From NCBI GenBank assembly GCA_036172665.1, contig JAYKNF010000018.1, positions 434,001 through 498,000 of the forward strand: a stretch of 64,000 nt of DNA, read 5' to 3'. This DNA is from Prosopocoilus inquinatus (lineage: Eukaryota > Arthropoda > Insecta > Coleoptera > Lucanidae). The notes under the pieces are model-generated. The model saw only the letters and a program-made list of their open reading frames with translations, made no database searches and was not told where the DNA came from. Below, one piece after another: positions 9,984 to 23,388 of the stretch (within the stretch, counting starts at the first letter, position 1; each line of letters begins with the position of its first letter). A program made the position numbers and the translations under genes.

Positions 9984-12900
9984 ATTAGATACATCACAGG
10001 AACAACGCTAATACGTGCTGTTTCGTTCAAAACTATTTCCAGCTTCTGCTGCGTCCAAAAACTTTGTATCTCACATCAGAGTTACTGGAGTCCATCTAAA
10101 CGTCAAATAACATCATAGATGAGTAAGGATCGATTAGATACATCACAGGAACAACGCTAATACGTGTTGTTTCGTTTAAAACTATTTCCAGCTTCTGCTG
10201 CGTCCGAGAACTTCGTATCTCACGTCAGGGTTACTGGAGTCCATCCAAACGTCAAATAACATGATAGATAAGTAAGGATCGATTAGATACATCACAGGAA
10301 CAACGCTAATGCGTGTTGTTTCGTTTAAAATTATTTCCAGCTTCTGCTGCGTCCGAGAACTTCGTATATCACGTCAGGGTTACTGGAGTCCATCCAAACG
10401 TCAAATAACATGATAGATGAGTAAGGATCGATTAGATACATCACAGGAACAACGCTAACACGTGTTGTTTCGTTTAAAACTATTTCCAGCTTCTGCTGCG
10501 TCCGAAAACGTCGTATCTCACATCAGAGCTACTGGAGTCCATCGAAACGCCAAATAACATGATAGATGAGTAAGGATCGATTAGATACATCACAGGAACA
10601 ACGCTAATACGTGTTGTTTCGTTCAAAACTATTTCCAGCTCCTGCTGCGTCCAAAAACTTTGTATCTCACATCAGACTTACTGGAGTCCATCCAAAGGTC
10701 AAATAACATGTTAGATAAGTAAGGATCGTTTAGATACATCACAGGAACAACGCTAATACGTGTTGTTTCATTTAAAACTATTTCCAGCTTCTGCTGCGTC
10801 CGAGAACTTCGTATCTCACGTCAGGGTTACTGGAGTCCATCCAAACGTCAAATAACATGATATATGAGTAAGGATCGATTAGATACAGCACAGGAACAAC
10901 GCTAATACGTGTTGTTTCGTTTAAAACTATTTCCAGCTCCTGCTGCGTCCAAAAACTTTGTATCTCACATCAGAGTTACTGGAGTCCATCCAAACGTCAA
11001 ATAACATGATAGATGAGTAAGGATCGATTAGATACATCACAGGAACAACGCTAATACGTGTTGTTTCGTTCAAAACTATTTCCAGCTTCTGCTGCGTCCA
11101 AAAACTTTGTATCTCACATCAGAGTTACTGGAGTCCATCCAAACGTCAAATAACATGATAGATAAGTAAGGATCGATTAGATACATCACAGGAACAACGC
11201 TAATGCGTGTTGTTTCGTTTAAATTATTTCCAGCTTCTGCTGCGTCCGAGAACTTCGTATATCACGTCAGGGTTACTGGAGTCCATCCAAACGTCAAATA
11301 ACATGATAGATGAGTAAGGACCGATTAGATACATCACAGGAACAACGCTAACACGTGTTGTTTCGTTTAAAACTATTTCCAGCTTCTGCTGCGTCCGAAA
11401 ACGTCGTATCTCACATCAGAGCTACTGGAGTCCATCGAAACGCCAAATAACATGATAGATGAGTAAGGATCGATTAGATACATCACAGGAACAACGCTAA
11501 TACGTGTTGTTTCGTTCAAAACTATTTCCAGCTCCTGCTGCGTCCAAAAACTTTGTATCTCACATCAGACTTACTGGAGTCCATCCAAACGTCAAATAAC
11601 ATGTTAGATAAGTAAGGATCGTTTAGATACATCACAGGAACAACTCTAATACGTGTTGTTTCATTTAAAACTATTTCCAGCTTCTGCTGCGTCCGAGAAC
11701 TTCGTATATCACGTCAGGGTTACTGGAGTCCATCCAAACGTCAAATAACATGATAGATGAGTAAGGATCGATTAGATACATCACAGGAACAACGCTAATG
11801 CGTGTTGTTTCGTTTAAAAACTATTTCCAGCTTCTGCTGCGTCCGAGAACTTCGTATCTCACGTCAGGGTTACTGGAGTCCATCCAAACGTCAAATAACA
11901 TGATAGATGAGTAAGGATCGATTAGATACATCACAGGAACAACGCTAATGCGTGTTGTTTCGTTTAAAACTATTTCCAGCTTCTGCTGCGTCCGAAAATT
12001 TCGTATCTCACGTCAGAGTTACTGGAGTCCATCCAAACGTCAAGTAACATGATAGATGAGTAAGGATCGATTAGATACATCACAGGAACAACGCTAATAC
12101 GTGTTGTTTCGTTTAAAACTATTTCCAGCTTCTGCTGCGTCCGAGAACTTCGTATCTCACGTCAGGGTTACTGGAGTCCATCCAAACGTCAAATAACATT
12201 ATAGATAAGTAAGGATCGATTAGATACATCACAGGAACAACGCTAATGCGTGTTGTTTCGTTAAAAACTATTTCCAGCTTCTGCTGCGTCCGAAAATTTC
12301 GTATCTCACATTAGAGTTACTGGAGTCCATCCAAACGTCAAATAACATAGTAGCTAAGTAAGGATCGATTAGATACATCACAGGAACAACGCTAATGCGT
12401 GTTGTTTCGTTTAAAACTATTTCCAGCTTCTGCTGCGTCCGAAAATTTCGTATCTCACATCAGAGTTACTGGAGTCCATCCAAACGTCAAATAACATAGT
12501 AGCTAAGTAAGGATCGATTAGATACATCACAGGAACAACGCTAATACGTGTTGTTTCGTTCAAAACTAGTTCCAGCTTCTGCTGCGTCCAAAAACTTTGT
12601 ATCTCACATCAGAGTTACTGGAGTCCATCCAAACGTCAAACAACATGATAGATGAGTAAGGATCGATTAGATACATCACAGGAACAACGCTAATACGTGT
12701 TGTTTCGTTTAAAACTATTTCCAGTTTCTGCTGCGTCCGAGAACTTCGTATCTCACGTCAGGGTTACTGGAGTCCATCCAAACGTCAAATAACATGATAG
12801 ATAAGTAAGGATCGATTAGATACATCACAGGAACAACGCTAATGCGTGTTGTTTCGTTAAAAACTATTTCCAGCTTCTGCTGCGTCCGAAAATTTCGTAT

Positions 12901-13630
12901 CTCACATTAGAGTTACTGGAGTCCATCCAAACGTCAAATAACATAGTAGCTAAGTAAGGATCGATTAGATACATCACAGGAACAACGCTAATGCGTGTTG
13001 TTTCGTTTAAAACTATTTCCAGCTTCTGCTGCGTCCGAAAATTTCGTATCTCACATCAGAGTTACTGGAGTCCATCCAAACGTCAAATAACATAGTAGCT
13101 AAGTAAGGATCGATTAGATACATCACAGGAACAACGCTAATGCGTGTTGTTTCGCTTAAAACTATTTCCAGCTTCTGCTGCGTCCGAAAATTTCGTATCT
13201 CACATCAGAGTTACTGGAGTCCATCCAAACGTCAAATAACATGATAGATGAGTAAGGATCGATTAGATACATCACAGGAACAACGCTAATACGTGTTGTT
13301 TCGTTTAAAACTATTTCCAGCTTCTGCTGCGTCCGAGAACTTCGTATCTCACGTCAGGGTTACTGGAGTCCATCCAAACGTCAAATAACATGATATATGA
13401 GTAAGGATCGATTAGATACGGCACAGGAACAACGCTAATACGTGTTGTTTCGTTTAAAACTATTTCCAGCTCCTGCTGCGTCCAAAAACTTTGTATCTCA
13501 CATCAGACTTACTGGAGTCCATCCAAACATCAAATAACATGATAGATAAGTAAGGATCGATTAGATACATCACAGGAACAACACTAATGCGTGTTGTTTC
13601 GTTTAAAACTATTTCCAGCTTCTGCTGCGT
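9984..13630 (+). repeat. Large duplicated segment, copy 1 (about 3.65 kb)
   Basis: This matches 16686-20332 at a constant shift of 6702 bp. Checked markers include GTGCTGTTTCG (monomers 9984 and 16686), CAAAACTAGTTCC (12561 and 19263), CAAGTAACATG and the single-base length variants. Its first 13 monomers are block L. A few substitutions separate the copies, for example GATTAGTAAGG and GAGTATGGATCG only in the downstream one. About 24.5 monomers are involved. Confidence 0.9.
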
Positions 13631-15770
13631 CCGAAAATTTCGTATCTCACATCAGAGTTACTGGAGTCCATCCAAACGTCAAATAACGTGATAGATGAGT
13701 AAGGATCGATTAGATACATCACAGGAACAACGCTAATACGTGTTGTTTCGTTCAAAACTATTTCCAGCTTCTGCTGCGTCCAAAAACTTTGTATCTCACA
13801 TCAGAGTTACTGGAGTCCATCCAAACGTCAAATAACATGATAGATGAGTAAGGATCGATTAGATACATCACAGGAACAATGCTAATACGTGTTGTTTCGT
13901 TTAAAACTATTTCCAGCTCCTGCTGCGTCCAAAAACTTTGTATCTCACATCAGAGTTACTGGAGTCCATCCAAACGTCAAATAACATGATAGATGAGTAA
14001 GGATCGATTAGATACATCACAGGAACAACGCTAATACGTGTTGTTTCGTTCAAAACTATTTCCAGCTTCTGCTGCGTCCAAAAACTTTGTATCTCACATC
14101 AGAGTTACTGGAGTCCATCCAAACGTCAAATAACATGATAGATAAGTAAAGATCGATTAGATACATCACAGGAACAACGCTAATGCGTGTTGTTTCGTTT
14201 AAATTATTTCCAGCTTCTGCTGCGTCCGAGAACTTCGTATATCACGTCAGGGTTACTGGAGTCCATCCAAACGTCAAATAACATGATAGATGAGTAAGGA
14301 TCGATTAGATACATCACAGGAACAACGCTAATACGTGTTGTTTCGTTCAAAACTATTTCCAGCTTCTGCTGCGTCCAAAAACTTTGTATCTCACATCAGA
14401 GTTACTGGAGTCCATCTAAACGTCAAATAACATCATAGATGAGTAAGGATCGATTAGATACATCACAGGAACAACGATAATACGTGTTGTATCGTTTAAA
14501 ACTATTTCCAGCTTCTGCTGCGTCCGAGAACTTCGTATCTCACGTCAGGGTTACTGGAGTCCATCCAAACGTCAAATAACATGATAGATAAGTAAGGATC
14601 GATTAGATACATCACAGGAACAACGCTAATGCGTGTTGTTTCGTTAAAAACTATTTCCAGCTTCTGCTGCGTCCGAAAATTTCGTATCTCACATTAGAGT
14701 TACTGGAGTCCATCCAAACGTCAAATAACATAGTAGCTAAGTAAGGATCGATTAGATACATCACAGGAACAACGCTAATGCGTGTTGTTTCGTTTAAAAC
14801 TATTTCCAGCTTCTGCTGCGTCCGAAAATTTCGTATCTCACATCAGAGTTACTGGAGTCCATCCAAACGTCAAATAACATAGTAGCTAAGTAAGGATCGA
14901 TTAGATACATCACAGGAACAACGCTAATGCGTGTTGTTTCGCTTAAAACTATTTCCAGCTTCTGCTGCGTCCGAAAATTTCGTATCTCACATCAGAGTTA
15001 CTGGAGTCCATCCAAACGTCAAATAACATGATAGATGAGTAAGGATCGATTAGATACATCACAGGAACAACGCTAATACGTGTTGTTTCGTTTAAAACTA
15101 TTTCCAGCTTCTGCTGCGTCCGAGAACTTCGTATCTCACGTCAGGGTTACTGGAGTCCATCCAAACGTCAAATAACATGATATATGAGTAAGGATCGATT
15201 AGATACAGCACAGGAACAACGCTAATACGTGTTGTTTCGTTTAAAACTATTTCCAGCTCCTGCTGCGTCCAAAAACTTTGTATCTCACATCAGACTTACT
15301 GGAGTCCATCCAAACATCAAATAACATGATAGATAAGTAAGGATCGATTAGATACATCACAGGAACAACACTAATGCGTGTTGTTTCGTTTAAAACTATT
15401 TCCAGCTTCTGCTGCGTCCGAAAATTTCGTATCTCACATCAGAGTTACTGGAGTCCATCCAAACGTCAAATAACATGATAGATGAGTAAGGATCGATTAG
15501 ATACATCACAGGAACAACGCTAATACGTGTTGTTTCGTTCAAAACTATTTCCAGCTTCTGCTGCGTCCAAAAACTTTGTATCTCACATCAGAGTTACTGG
15601 AGTCCATCCAAACGTCAAATAACATGATAGATGAGTAAGGATCGATTAGATACATCACAGGAACAATGCTAATACGTGTTGTTTCGTTTAAAACTATTTC
15701 CAGCTCCTGCTGCGTCCAAAAACTTTGTATCTCACATCAGAGTTACTGGAGTCCATCCAAACGTCAAATA
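12815..15770 (+). repeat. Twelve-monomer tandem unit (1787 bp), one full and one partial copy
   Basis: Unit 1 is 12815-14601 and unit 2 is 14602 to about 15770, at a shift of 1787 bp (12 monomers less one deleted base). Shared order: GTTAAAAAC monomer, b-like monomer, GCTTAAAAC monomer, GATATATGAG monomer, TACAGCACAGG monomer with CAAACATC, AACACTAATGCG monomer, f monomer, AACAATGCTAATACG monomer. The second copy breaks off near 15770 where a different 148-bp monomer follows. Confidence 0.84.
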
Positions 15771-16685
15771 ACATGATAGATAAGTAAGGATCGATTAGAT
15801 ACATCACAGGAACAACGCTAATGCGTGTTGTTTCGTTTAAATTATTTCCAGCTTCTGCTGCGTCCGAGAACTTCGTATATCACGTCAGGGTTACTGGAGT
15901 CCATCCAAACGTCAAATAACATGATAGATGAGTAAGGACCGATTAGATACATCACAGGAACAACGCTAACACGTGTTGTTTCGTTTAAAACTATTTCCAG
16001 CTTCTGCTGCGTCCGAAAACGTCGTATCTCACATCAGAGCTACTGGAGTCCATCCAAACGTCAAATAACATGATATATGAGTAAGGATCGATTAGATACA
16101 GCACAGGAACAACGCTAATACGTGTTGTTTCGTTTAAAACTATTTCCAGCTCCTGCTGCGTCCAAAAACTTTGTATCTCACATCAGACTTACTGGAGTCC
16201 ATCCAAACATCAAATAACATGATAGATAAGTAAGGATAGATTAGATACATCACAGGAACAACACTAATGCGTGTTGTTTCGTTTAAAACTATTTCCAGCT
16301 TCTGCTGCGTCCAAAAACTTTGTATCTCACATCAGAGTTACTGGAGTCCATCCAAACGTCAAATAACATGATAGATGAGTAAGGATCGATTAGATACATC
16401 ACAGGAACAATGCTAATACGTGTTGTTTCGTTTAAAACTATTTCCAGCTCCTGCTGCGTCCAAAAACTTTGTATCTCACATCAGAGTTACTGGAGTCCAT
16501 CCAAACGTCAAATAACATGATAGATAAGTAAGGATCGATTAGATACATCACAGGAACAACGCTAATGCGTGTTGTTTCGTTTAAATTATTTCCAGCTTCT
16601 GCTGCGTCCGAGAACTTCGTATATCACGTCAGGGTTACTGGAGTCCATCCAAACGTCAAACAACATGATAGATGAGTAAGGATCG
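15771..16685 (+). repeat. Satellite junction region between large duplicated segments
   Basis: Six monomers including two 148-bp forms and a repeat of the AACAATGCTAATACG monomer (15667 and 16411, shift 744 bp). A c-type monomer at 15947 switches to ATCCAAACGTC and GATATATGAG in its last part, another apparent exchange within a monomer. Immediately to the right the GTGCTGTTTCG marker opens the next copy of block L. Confidence 0.78.
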
Positions 16686-19600
16686 ATTAGATACATCACA
16701 GGAACAACGCTAATACGTGCTGTTTCGTTCAAAACTATTTCCAGCTTCTGCTGCGTCCAAAAACTTTGTATCTCACATCAGAGTTACTGGAGTCCATCTA
16801 AACGTCAAATAACATCATAGATGAGTAAGGATCGATTAGATACATCACAGGAACAACGCTAATACGTGTTGTTTCGTTTAAAACTATTTCCAGCTTCTGC
16901 TGCGTCCGAGAACTTCGTATCTCACGTCAGGGTTACTGGAGTCCATCCAAACGTCAAATAACATGATAGATAAGTAAGGATCGATTAGATACATCACAGG
17001 AACAACGCTAATGCGTGTTGTTTCGTTTAAAATTATTTCCAGCTTCTGCTGCGTCCGAGAACTTCGTATATCACGTCAGGGTTACTGGAGTCCATCCAAA
17101 CGTCAAATAACATGATAGATGAGTAAGGATCGATTAGATACATCACAGGAACAACGCTAACACGTGTTGTTTCGTTTAAAACTATTTCCAGCTTCTGCTG
17201 CGTCCGAAAACGTCGTATCTCACATCAGAGCTACTGGAGTCCATCGAAACGCCAAATAACATGATAGATGAGTAAGGATCGATTAGATACATCACAGGAA
17301 CAACGCTAATACGTGTTGTTTCGTTCAAAACTATTTCCAGCTCCTGCTGCGTCCAAAAACTTTGTATCTCACATCAGACTTACTGGAGTCCATCCAAAGG
17401 TCAAATAACATGTTAGATAAGTAAGGATCGTTTAGATACATCACAGGAACAACGCTAATACGTGTTGTTTCATTTAAAACTATTTCCAGCTTCTGCTGCG
17501 TCCGAGAACTTCGTATCTCACGTCAGGGTTACTGGAGTCCATCCAAACGTCAAATAACATGATATATGAGTAAGGATCGATTAGATACAGCACAGGAACA
17601 ACGCTAATACGTGTTGTTTCGTTTAAAACTATTTCCAGCTCCTGCTGCGTCCAAAAACTTTGTATCTCACATCAGAGTTACTGGAGTCCATCCAAACGTC
17701 AAATAACATGATAGATGAGTAAGGATCGATTAGATACATCACAGGAACAACGCTAATACGTGTTGTTTCGTTCAAAACTATTTCCAGCTTCTGCTGCGTC
17801 CAAAAACTTTGTATCTCACATCAGAGTTACTGGAGTCCATCCAAACGTCAAATAACATGATAGATAAGTAAGGATCGATTAGATACATCACAGGAACAAC
17901 GCTAATGCGTGTTGTTTCGTTTAAATTATTTCCAGCTTCTGCTGCGTCCGAGAACTTCGTATATCACGTCAGGGTTACTGGAGTCCATCCAAACGTCAAA
18001 TAACATGATAGATGAGTAAGGACCGATTAGATACATCACAGGAACAACGCTAACACGTGTTGTTTCGTTTAAAACTATTTCCAGCTTCTGCTGCGTCCGA
18101 AAACGTCGTATCTCACATCAGAGCTACTGGAGTCCATCAAAACGCCAAATAACATGATAGATGAGTAAGGATCGATTAGATACATCACAGGAACAACGCT
18201 AATACGTGTTGTTTCGTTCAAAACTATTTCCAGCTCCTGCTGCGTCCAAAAACTTTGTATCTCACATCAGACTTACTGGAGTCCATCCAAACGTCAAATA
18301 ACATGTTAGATAAGTAAGGATCGTTTAGATACATCACAGGAACAACTCTAATACGTGTTGTTTCATTTAAAACTATTTCCAGCTTCTGCTGCGTCCGAGA
18401 ACTTCGTATATCACGTCAGGGTTACTGGAGTCCATCCAAACGTCAAATAACATGATAGATGAGTAAGGATCGATTAGATACATCACAGGAACAACGCTAA
18501 TTTGTGTTGTTTCGTTTAAAAACTATTTCCAGATTCTGCTGCGTCCGAGAACTTCGTATCTCACGTCAGGGTTACTGGAGTCCATCCAAACGTCAAATAA
18601 CATGATAGATTAGTAAGGATCGATTAGATACATCACAGGAACAACGCTAATGCGTGTTGTTTCGTTTAAAACTATTTCCAGCTTCTGCTGCGTCCGAAAA
18701 TTTCGTATCTCACGTCAGAGTTACTGGAGTCCATCCAAACGTCAAGTAACATGATAGATGAGTATGGATCGATTAGATACATCACAGGAACAACGCTAAT
18801 ACGTGTTGTTTCGTTTAAAACTATTTCCAGCTTCTGCTGCGTCCGAGAACTTCGTATCTCACGTCAGGGATACTGGAGTCCATCCAAACGTCAAATAACA
18901 TTATAGATAAGTAAGGATCGATTAGATACATCACAGGAACAACGCTAATGCGTGTTGTTTCGTTAAAAACTATTTCCAGCTTCTGCTGCGTCCGAAAATT
19001 TCGTATCTCACATTAGAGTTACTGGAGTCCATCCAAACGTCAAATAACATAGTAGCTAAGTAAGGATCGATTAGATACATCACAGGAACAACGCTAATGC
19101 GTGTTGTTTCGTTTAAAACTATTTCCAGCTTCTGCTGCGTCCGAAAATTTCGTATCTCACATCAGAGTTACTGGAGTCCATCCAAACGTCAAATAACATA
19201 GTAGCTAAGTAAGGATCGATTAGATACATCACAGGAACAACGCTAATACGTGTTGTTTCGTTCAAAACTAGTTCCAGCTTCTGCTGCGTCCAAAAACTTT
19301 GTATCTCACATCAGAGTTACTGGAGTCCATCCAAACGTCAAACAACATGATAGATGAGTAAGGATCGATTAGATACATCACAGGAACAACGCTAATACGT
19401 GTTGTTTCGTTTAAAACTATTTCCAGTTTCTGCTGCGTCCGAGAACTTCGTATCTCACGTCAGGGTTACTGGAGTCCATCCAAACGTCAAATAACATGAT
19501 AGATAAGTAAGGATCGATTAGATACATCACAGGAACAACGCTAATGCGTGTTGTTTCGTTAAAAACTATTTCCAGCTTCTGCTGCGTCCGAAAATTTCGT

Positions 19601-20332
19601 ATCTCACATTAGAGTTACTGGAGTCCATCCAAACGTCAAATAACATAGTAGCTAAGTAAGGATCGATTAGATACATCACAGGAACAACGCTAATGCGTGT
19701 TGTTTCGTTTAAAACTATTTCCAGCTTCTGCTGCGTCCGAAAATTTCGTATCTCACATCAGAGTTACTGGAGTCCATCCAAACGTCAAATAACATAGTAG
19801 CTAAGTAAGGATCGATTAGATACATCACAGGAACAACGCTAATGCGTGTTGTTTCGCTTAAAACTATTTCCAGCTTCTGCTGCGTCCGAAAATTTCGTAT
19901 CTCACATCAGAGTTACTGGAGTCCATCCAAACGTCAAATAACATGATAGATGAGTAAGGATCGATTAGATACATCACAGGAACAACGCTAATACGTGTTG
20001 TTTCGTTTAAAACTATTTCCAGCTTCTGCTGCGTCCGAGAACTTCGTATCTCACGTCAGGGTTACTGGAGTCCATCCAAACGTCAAATAACATGATATAT
20101 GAGTAAGGATCGATTAGATACAGCACAGGAACAACGCTAATACGTGTTGTTTCGTTTAAAACTATTTCCAGCTCCTGCTGCGTCCAAAAACTTTGTATCT
20201 CACATCAGACTTACTGGAGTCCATCCAAACATCAAATAACATGATAGATAAGTAAGGATCGATTAGATACATCACAGGAACAACACTAATGCGTGTTGTT
20301 TCGTTTAAAACTATTTCCAGCTTCTGCTGCGT
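16686..20332 (+). repeat. Large duplicated segment, copy 2 (about 3.65 kb)
   Basis: Second copy of 9984-13630 at +6702 bp. Private substitutions here include GCTAATTTGTG near 18500, GATTAGTAAGG near 18608, GAGTATGGATCG near 18762 and CAGGGATACTGG near 18866. Copy divergence appears well below one percent. The match ends near 20332, where the AACACTAATGCG monomer switches from type b-like to type a sequence. Confidence 0.89.
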
Positions 20333-21601
20333 CCGAGAACTTCGTATCTCACGTCAGGGTTACTGGAGTCCATCCAAACGTCAAATAACATGATAGATGA
20401 GTAAGGATCGATTAGATACATCACAGGAACAACGCTAATACGTGTTGTTTCGTTCAAAACTATTTCCAGCTTCTGCTGCGTCCAAAAACTTTGTATCTCA
20501 CATCAGAGTTACTGGAGTCCATCCAAACGTCAAATAACATGATAGATAAGTAAGGATCGATTAGATACATCACAGGAACAACGCTAATGCGTGTTGTTTC
20601 GTTTAAATTATTTCCAGCTTCTGCTGCGTCCGAGAACTTCGTATATCACGTCAGGGTTACTGGAGTCCATCCAAACGTCAAATAACATGATAGATGAGTA
20701 AGGATCGATTAGATACATCACAGGAACAACGCTAATACGTGTTGTTTCGTTCAAAACTATTTCCAGCTTCTGCTGCGTCCAAAAACTTTGTATCTCACAT
20801 CAGAGTTACTGGAGTCCATCTAAACGTCAAATAACATCATAGATGAGTAAGGATCGATTAGATACATCACAGGAACAACGATAATACGTGTTGTTTCGTT
20901 TAAAACTATTTCCAGCTTCTGCTGCGTCCGAGAACTTCGTATCTCACGTCAGGGTTACTGGAGTCCATCCAAACGTCAAATAACATGATAGATAAGTAAG
21001 GATCGATTAGATACATCACAGGAACAACGCTAATGCGTGTTGTTTCGTTAAAAACTATTTCCAGCTTCTGCTGCGTCCGAAAATTTCGTATCTCACATTA
21101 GAGTTACTGGAGTCCATCCAAACGTCAAATAACATAGTAGCTAAGTAAGGATCGATTAGATACATCACAGGAACAACGCTAATGCGTGTTGTTTCGTTTA
21201 AAACTATTTCCAGCTTCTGCTGCGTCCGAAAATTTCGTATCTCACATCAGAGTTACTGGAGTCCATCCAAACGTCAAATAACATGATAGATGAGTAAGGA
21301 TCGATTAGATACATCACAGGAACAACGCTAATACGTGTTGTTTCGTTTAAAACTATTTCCAGCTTCTGCTGCGTCCGAGAACTTCGTATCTCACGTCAGG
21401 GTTACTGGAGTCCATCCAAACGTCAAATAACATGATATATGAGTAAGGATCGATTAGATACAGCACAGGAACAACGCTAATACGTGTTGTTTCGTTTAAA
21501 ACTATTTCCAGCTCCTGCTGCGTCCAAAAACTTTGTATCTCACATCAGACTTACTGGAGTCCATCCAAACATCAAATAACATGATAGATAAGTAAGGATC
21601 G
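20262..21601 (+). repeat. Nine-monomer tandem duplication, copy 1 (1340 bp)
   Basis: Repeats directly at 21602-22941. Markers AACACTAATGCG (20283, 21623) and AACGATAATACG (20881, 22221) keep the exact shift of 1340 bp. I found a single substitution between the two copies, G at 20650 and A at 21990. The unit contains one 148-bp monomer, which explains the length of 9 x 149 minus 1. Confidence 0.91.
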
Positions 21602-22941
21602 ATTAGATACATCACAGGAACAACACTAATGCGTGTTGTTTCGTTTAAAACTATTTCCAGCTTCTGCTGCGTCCGAGAACTTCGTATCTCACGTCAGGGT
21701 TACTGGAGTCCATCCAAACGTCAAATAACATGATAGATGAGTAAGGATCGATTAGATACATCACAGGAACAACGCTAATACGTGTTGTTTCGTTCAAAAC
21801 TATTTCCAGCTTCTGCTGCGTCCAAAAACTTTGTATCTCACATCAGAGTTACTGGAGTCCATCCAAACGTCAAATAACATGATAGATAAGTAAGGATCGA
21901 TTAGATACATCACAGGAACAACGCTAATGCGTGTTGTTTCGTTTAAATTATTTCCAGCTTCTGCTGCGTCCGAGAACTTCGTATATCACATCAGGGTTAC
22001 TGGAGTCCATCCAAACGTCAAATAACATGATAGATGAGTAAGGATCGATTAGATACATCACAGGAACAACGCTAATACGTGTTGTTTCGTTCAAAACTAT
22101 TTCCAGCTTCTGCTGCGTCCAAAAACTTTGTATCTCACATCAGAGTTACTGGAGTCCATCTAAACGTCAAATAACATCATAGATGAGTAAGGATCGATTA
22201 GATACATCACAGGAACAACGATAATACGTGTTGTTTCGTTTAAAACTATTTCCAGCTTCTGCTGCGTCCGAGAACTTCGTATCTCACGTCAGGGTTACTG
22301 GAGTCCATCCAAACGTCAAATAACATGATAGATAAGTAAGGATCGATTAGATACATCACAGGAACAACGCTAATGCGTGTTGTTTCGTTAAAAACTATTT
22401 CCAGCTTCTGCTGCGTCCGAAAATTTCGTATCTCACATTAGAGTTACTGGAGTCCATCCAAACGTCAAATAACATAGTAGCTAAGTAAGGATCGATTAGA
22501 TACATCACAGGAACAACGCTAATGCGTGTTGTTTCGTTTAAAACTATTTCCAGCTTCTGCTGCGTCCGAAAATTTCGTATCTCACATCAGAGTTACTGGA
22601 GTCCATCCAAACGTCAAATAACATGATAGATGAGTAAGGATCGATTAGATACATCACAGGAACAACGCTAATACGTGTTGTTTCGTTTAAAACTATTTCC
22701 AGCTTCTGCTGCGTCCGAGAACTTCGTATCTCACGTCAGGGTTACTGGAGTCCATCCAAACGTCAAATAACATGATATATGAGTAAGGATCGATTAGATA
22801 CAGCACAGGAACAACGCTAATACGTGTTGTTTCGTTTAAAACTATTTCCAGCTCCTGCTGCGTCCAAAAACTTTGTATCTCACATCAGACTTACTGGAGT
22901 CCATCCAAACATCAAATAACATGATAGATAAGTAAGGATCG
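21602..22941 (+). repeat. Nine-monomer tandem duplication, copy 2 (1340 bp)
   Basis: Second copy of 20262-21601. It is followed by a third AACACTAATGCG monomer at 22942 that returns to the GAAAATTTCG form found in other copies of the block, so the duplication ends at that boundary. Confidence 0.91.
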
Positions 22942-23388
22942 ATTAGATACATCACAGGAACAACACTAATGCGTGTTGTTTCGTTTAAAACTATTTCCAG
23001 CTTCTGCTGCGTCCGAAAATTTCGTATCTCACATCAGAGTTACTGGAGTCCATCCAAACGTCAAATAACATGATAGATGAGTAAGGATCGATTAGATACA
23101 TCACAGGAACAACGCTAATACGTGTTGTTTCGTTCAAAACTATTTCCAGCTTCTGCTGCGTCCAAAAACTTTGTATCTCACATCAGAGTTACTGGAGTCC
23201 ATCCAAACGTCAAATAACATGATAGATGAGTAAGGATCGATTAGATACATCACAGGAACAATGCTAATACGTGTTGTTTCGTTTAAAACTATTTCCAGCT
23301 CCTGCTGCGTCCAAAAACTTTGTATCTCACATCAGAGTTACTGGAGTCCATCCAAACGTCAAATAACATGATAGATAAGTAAGGATCG

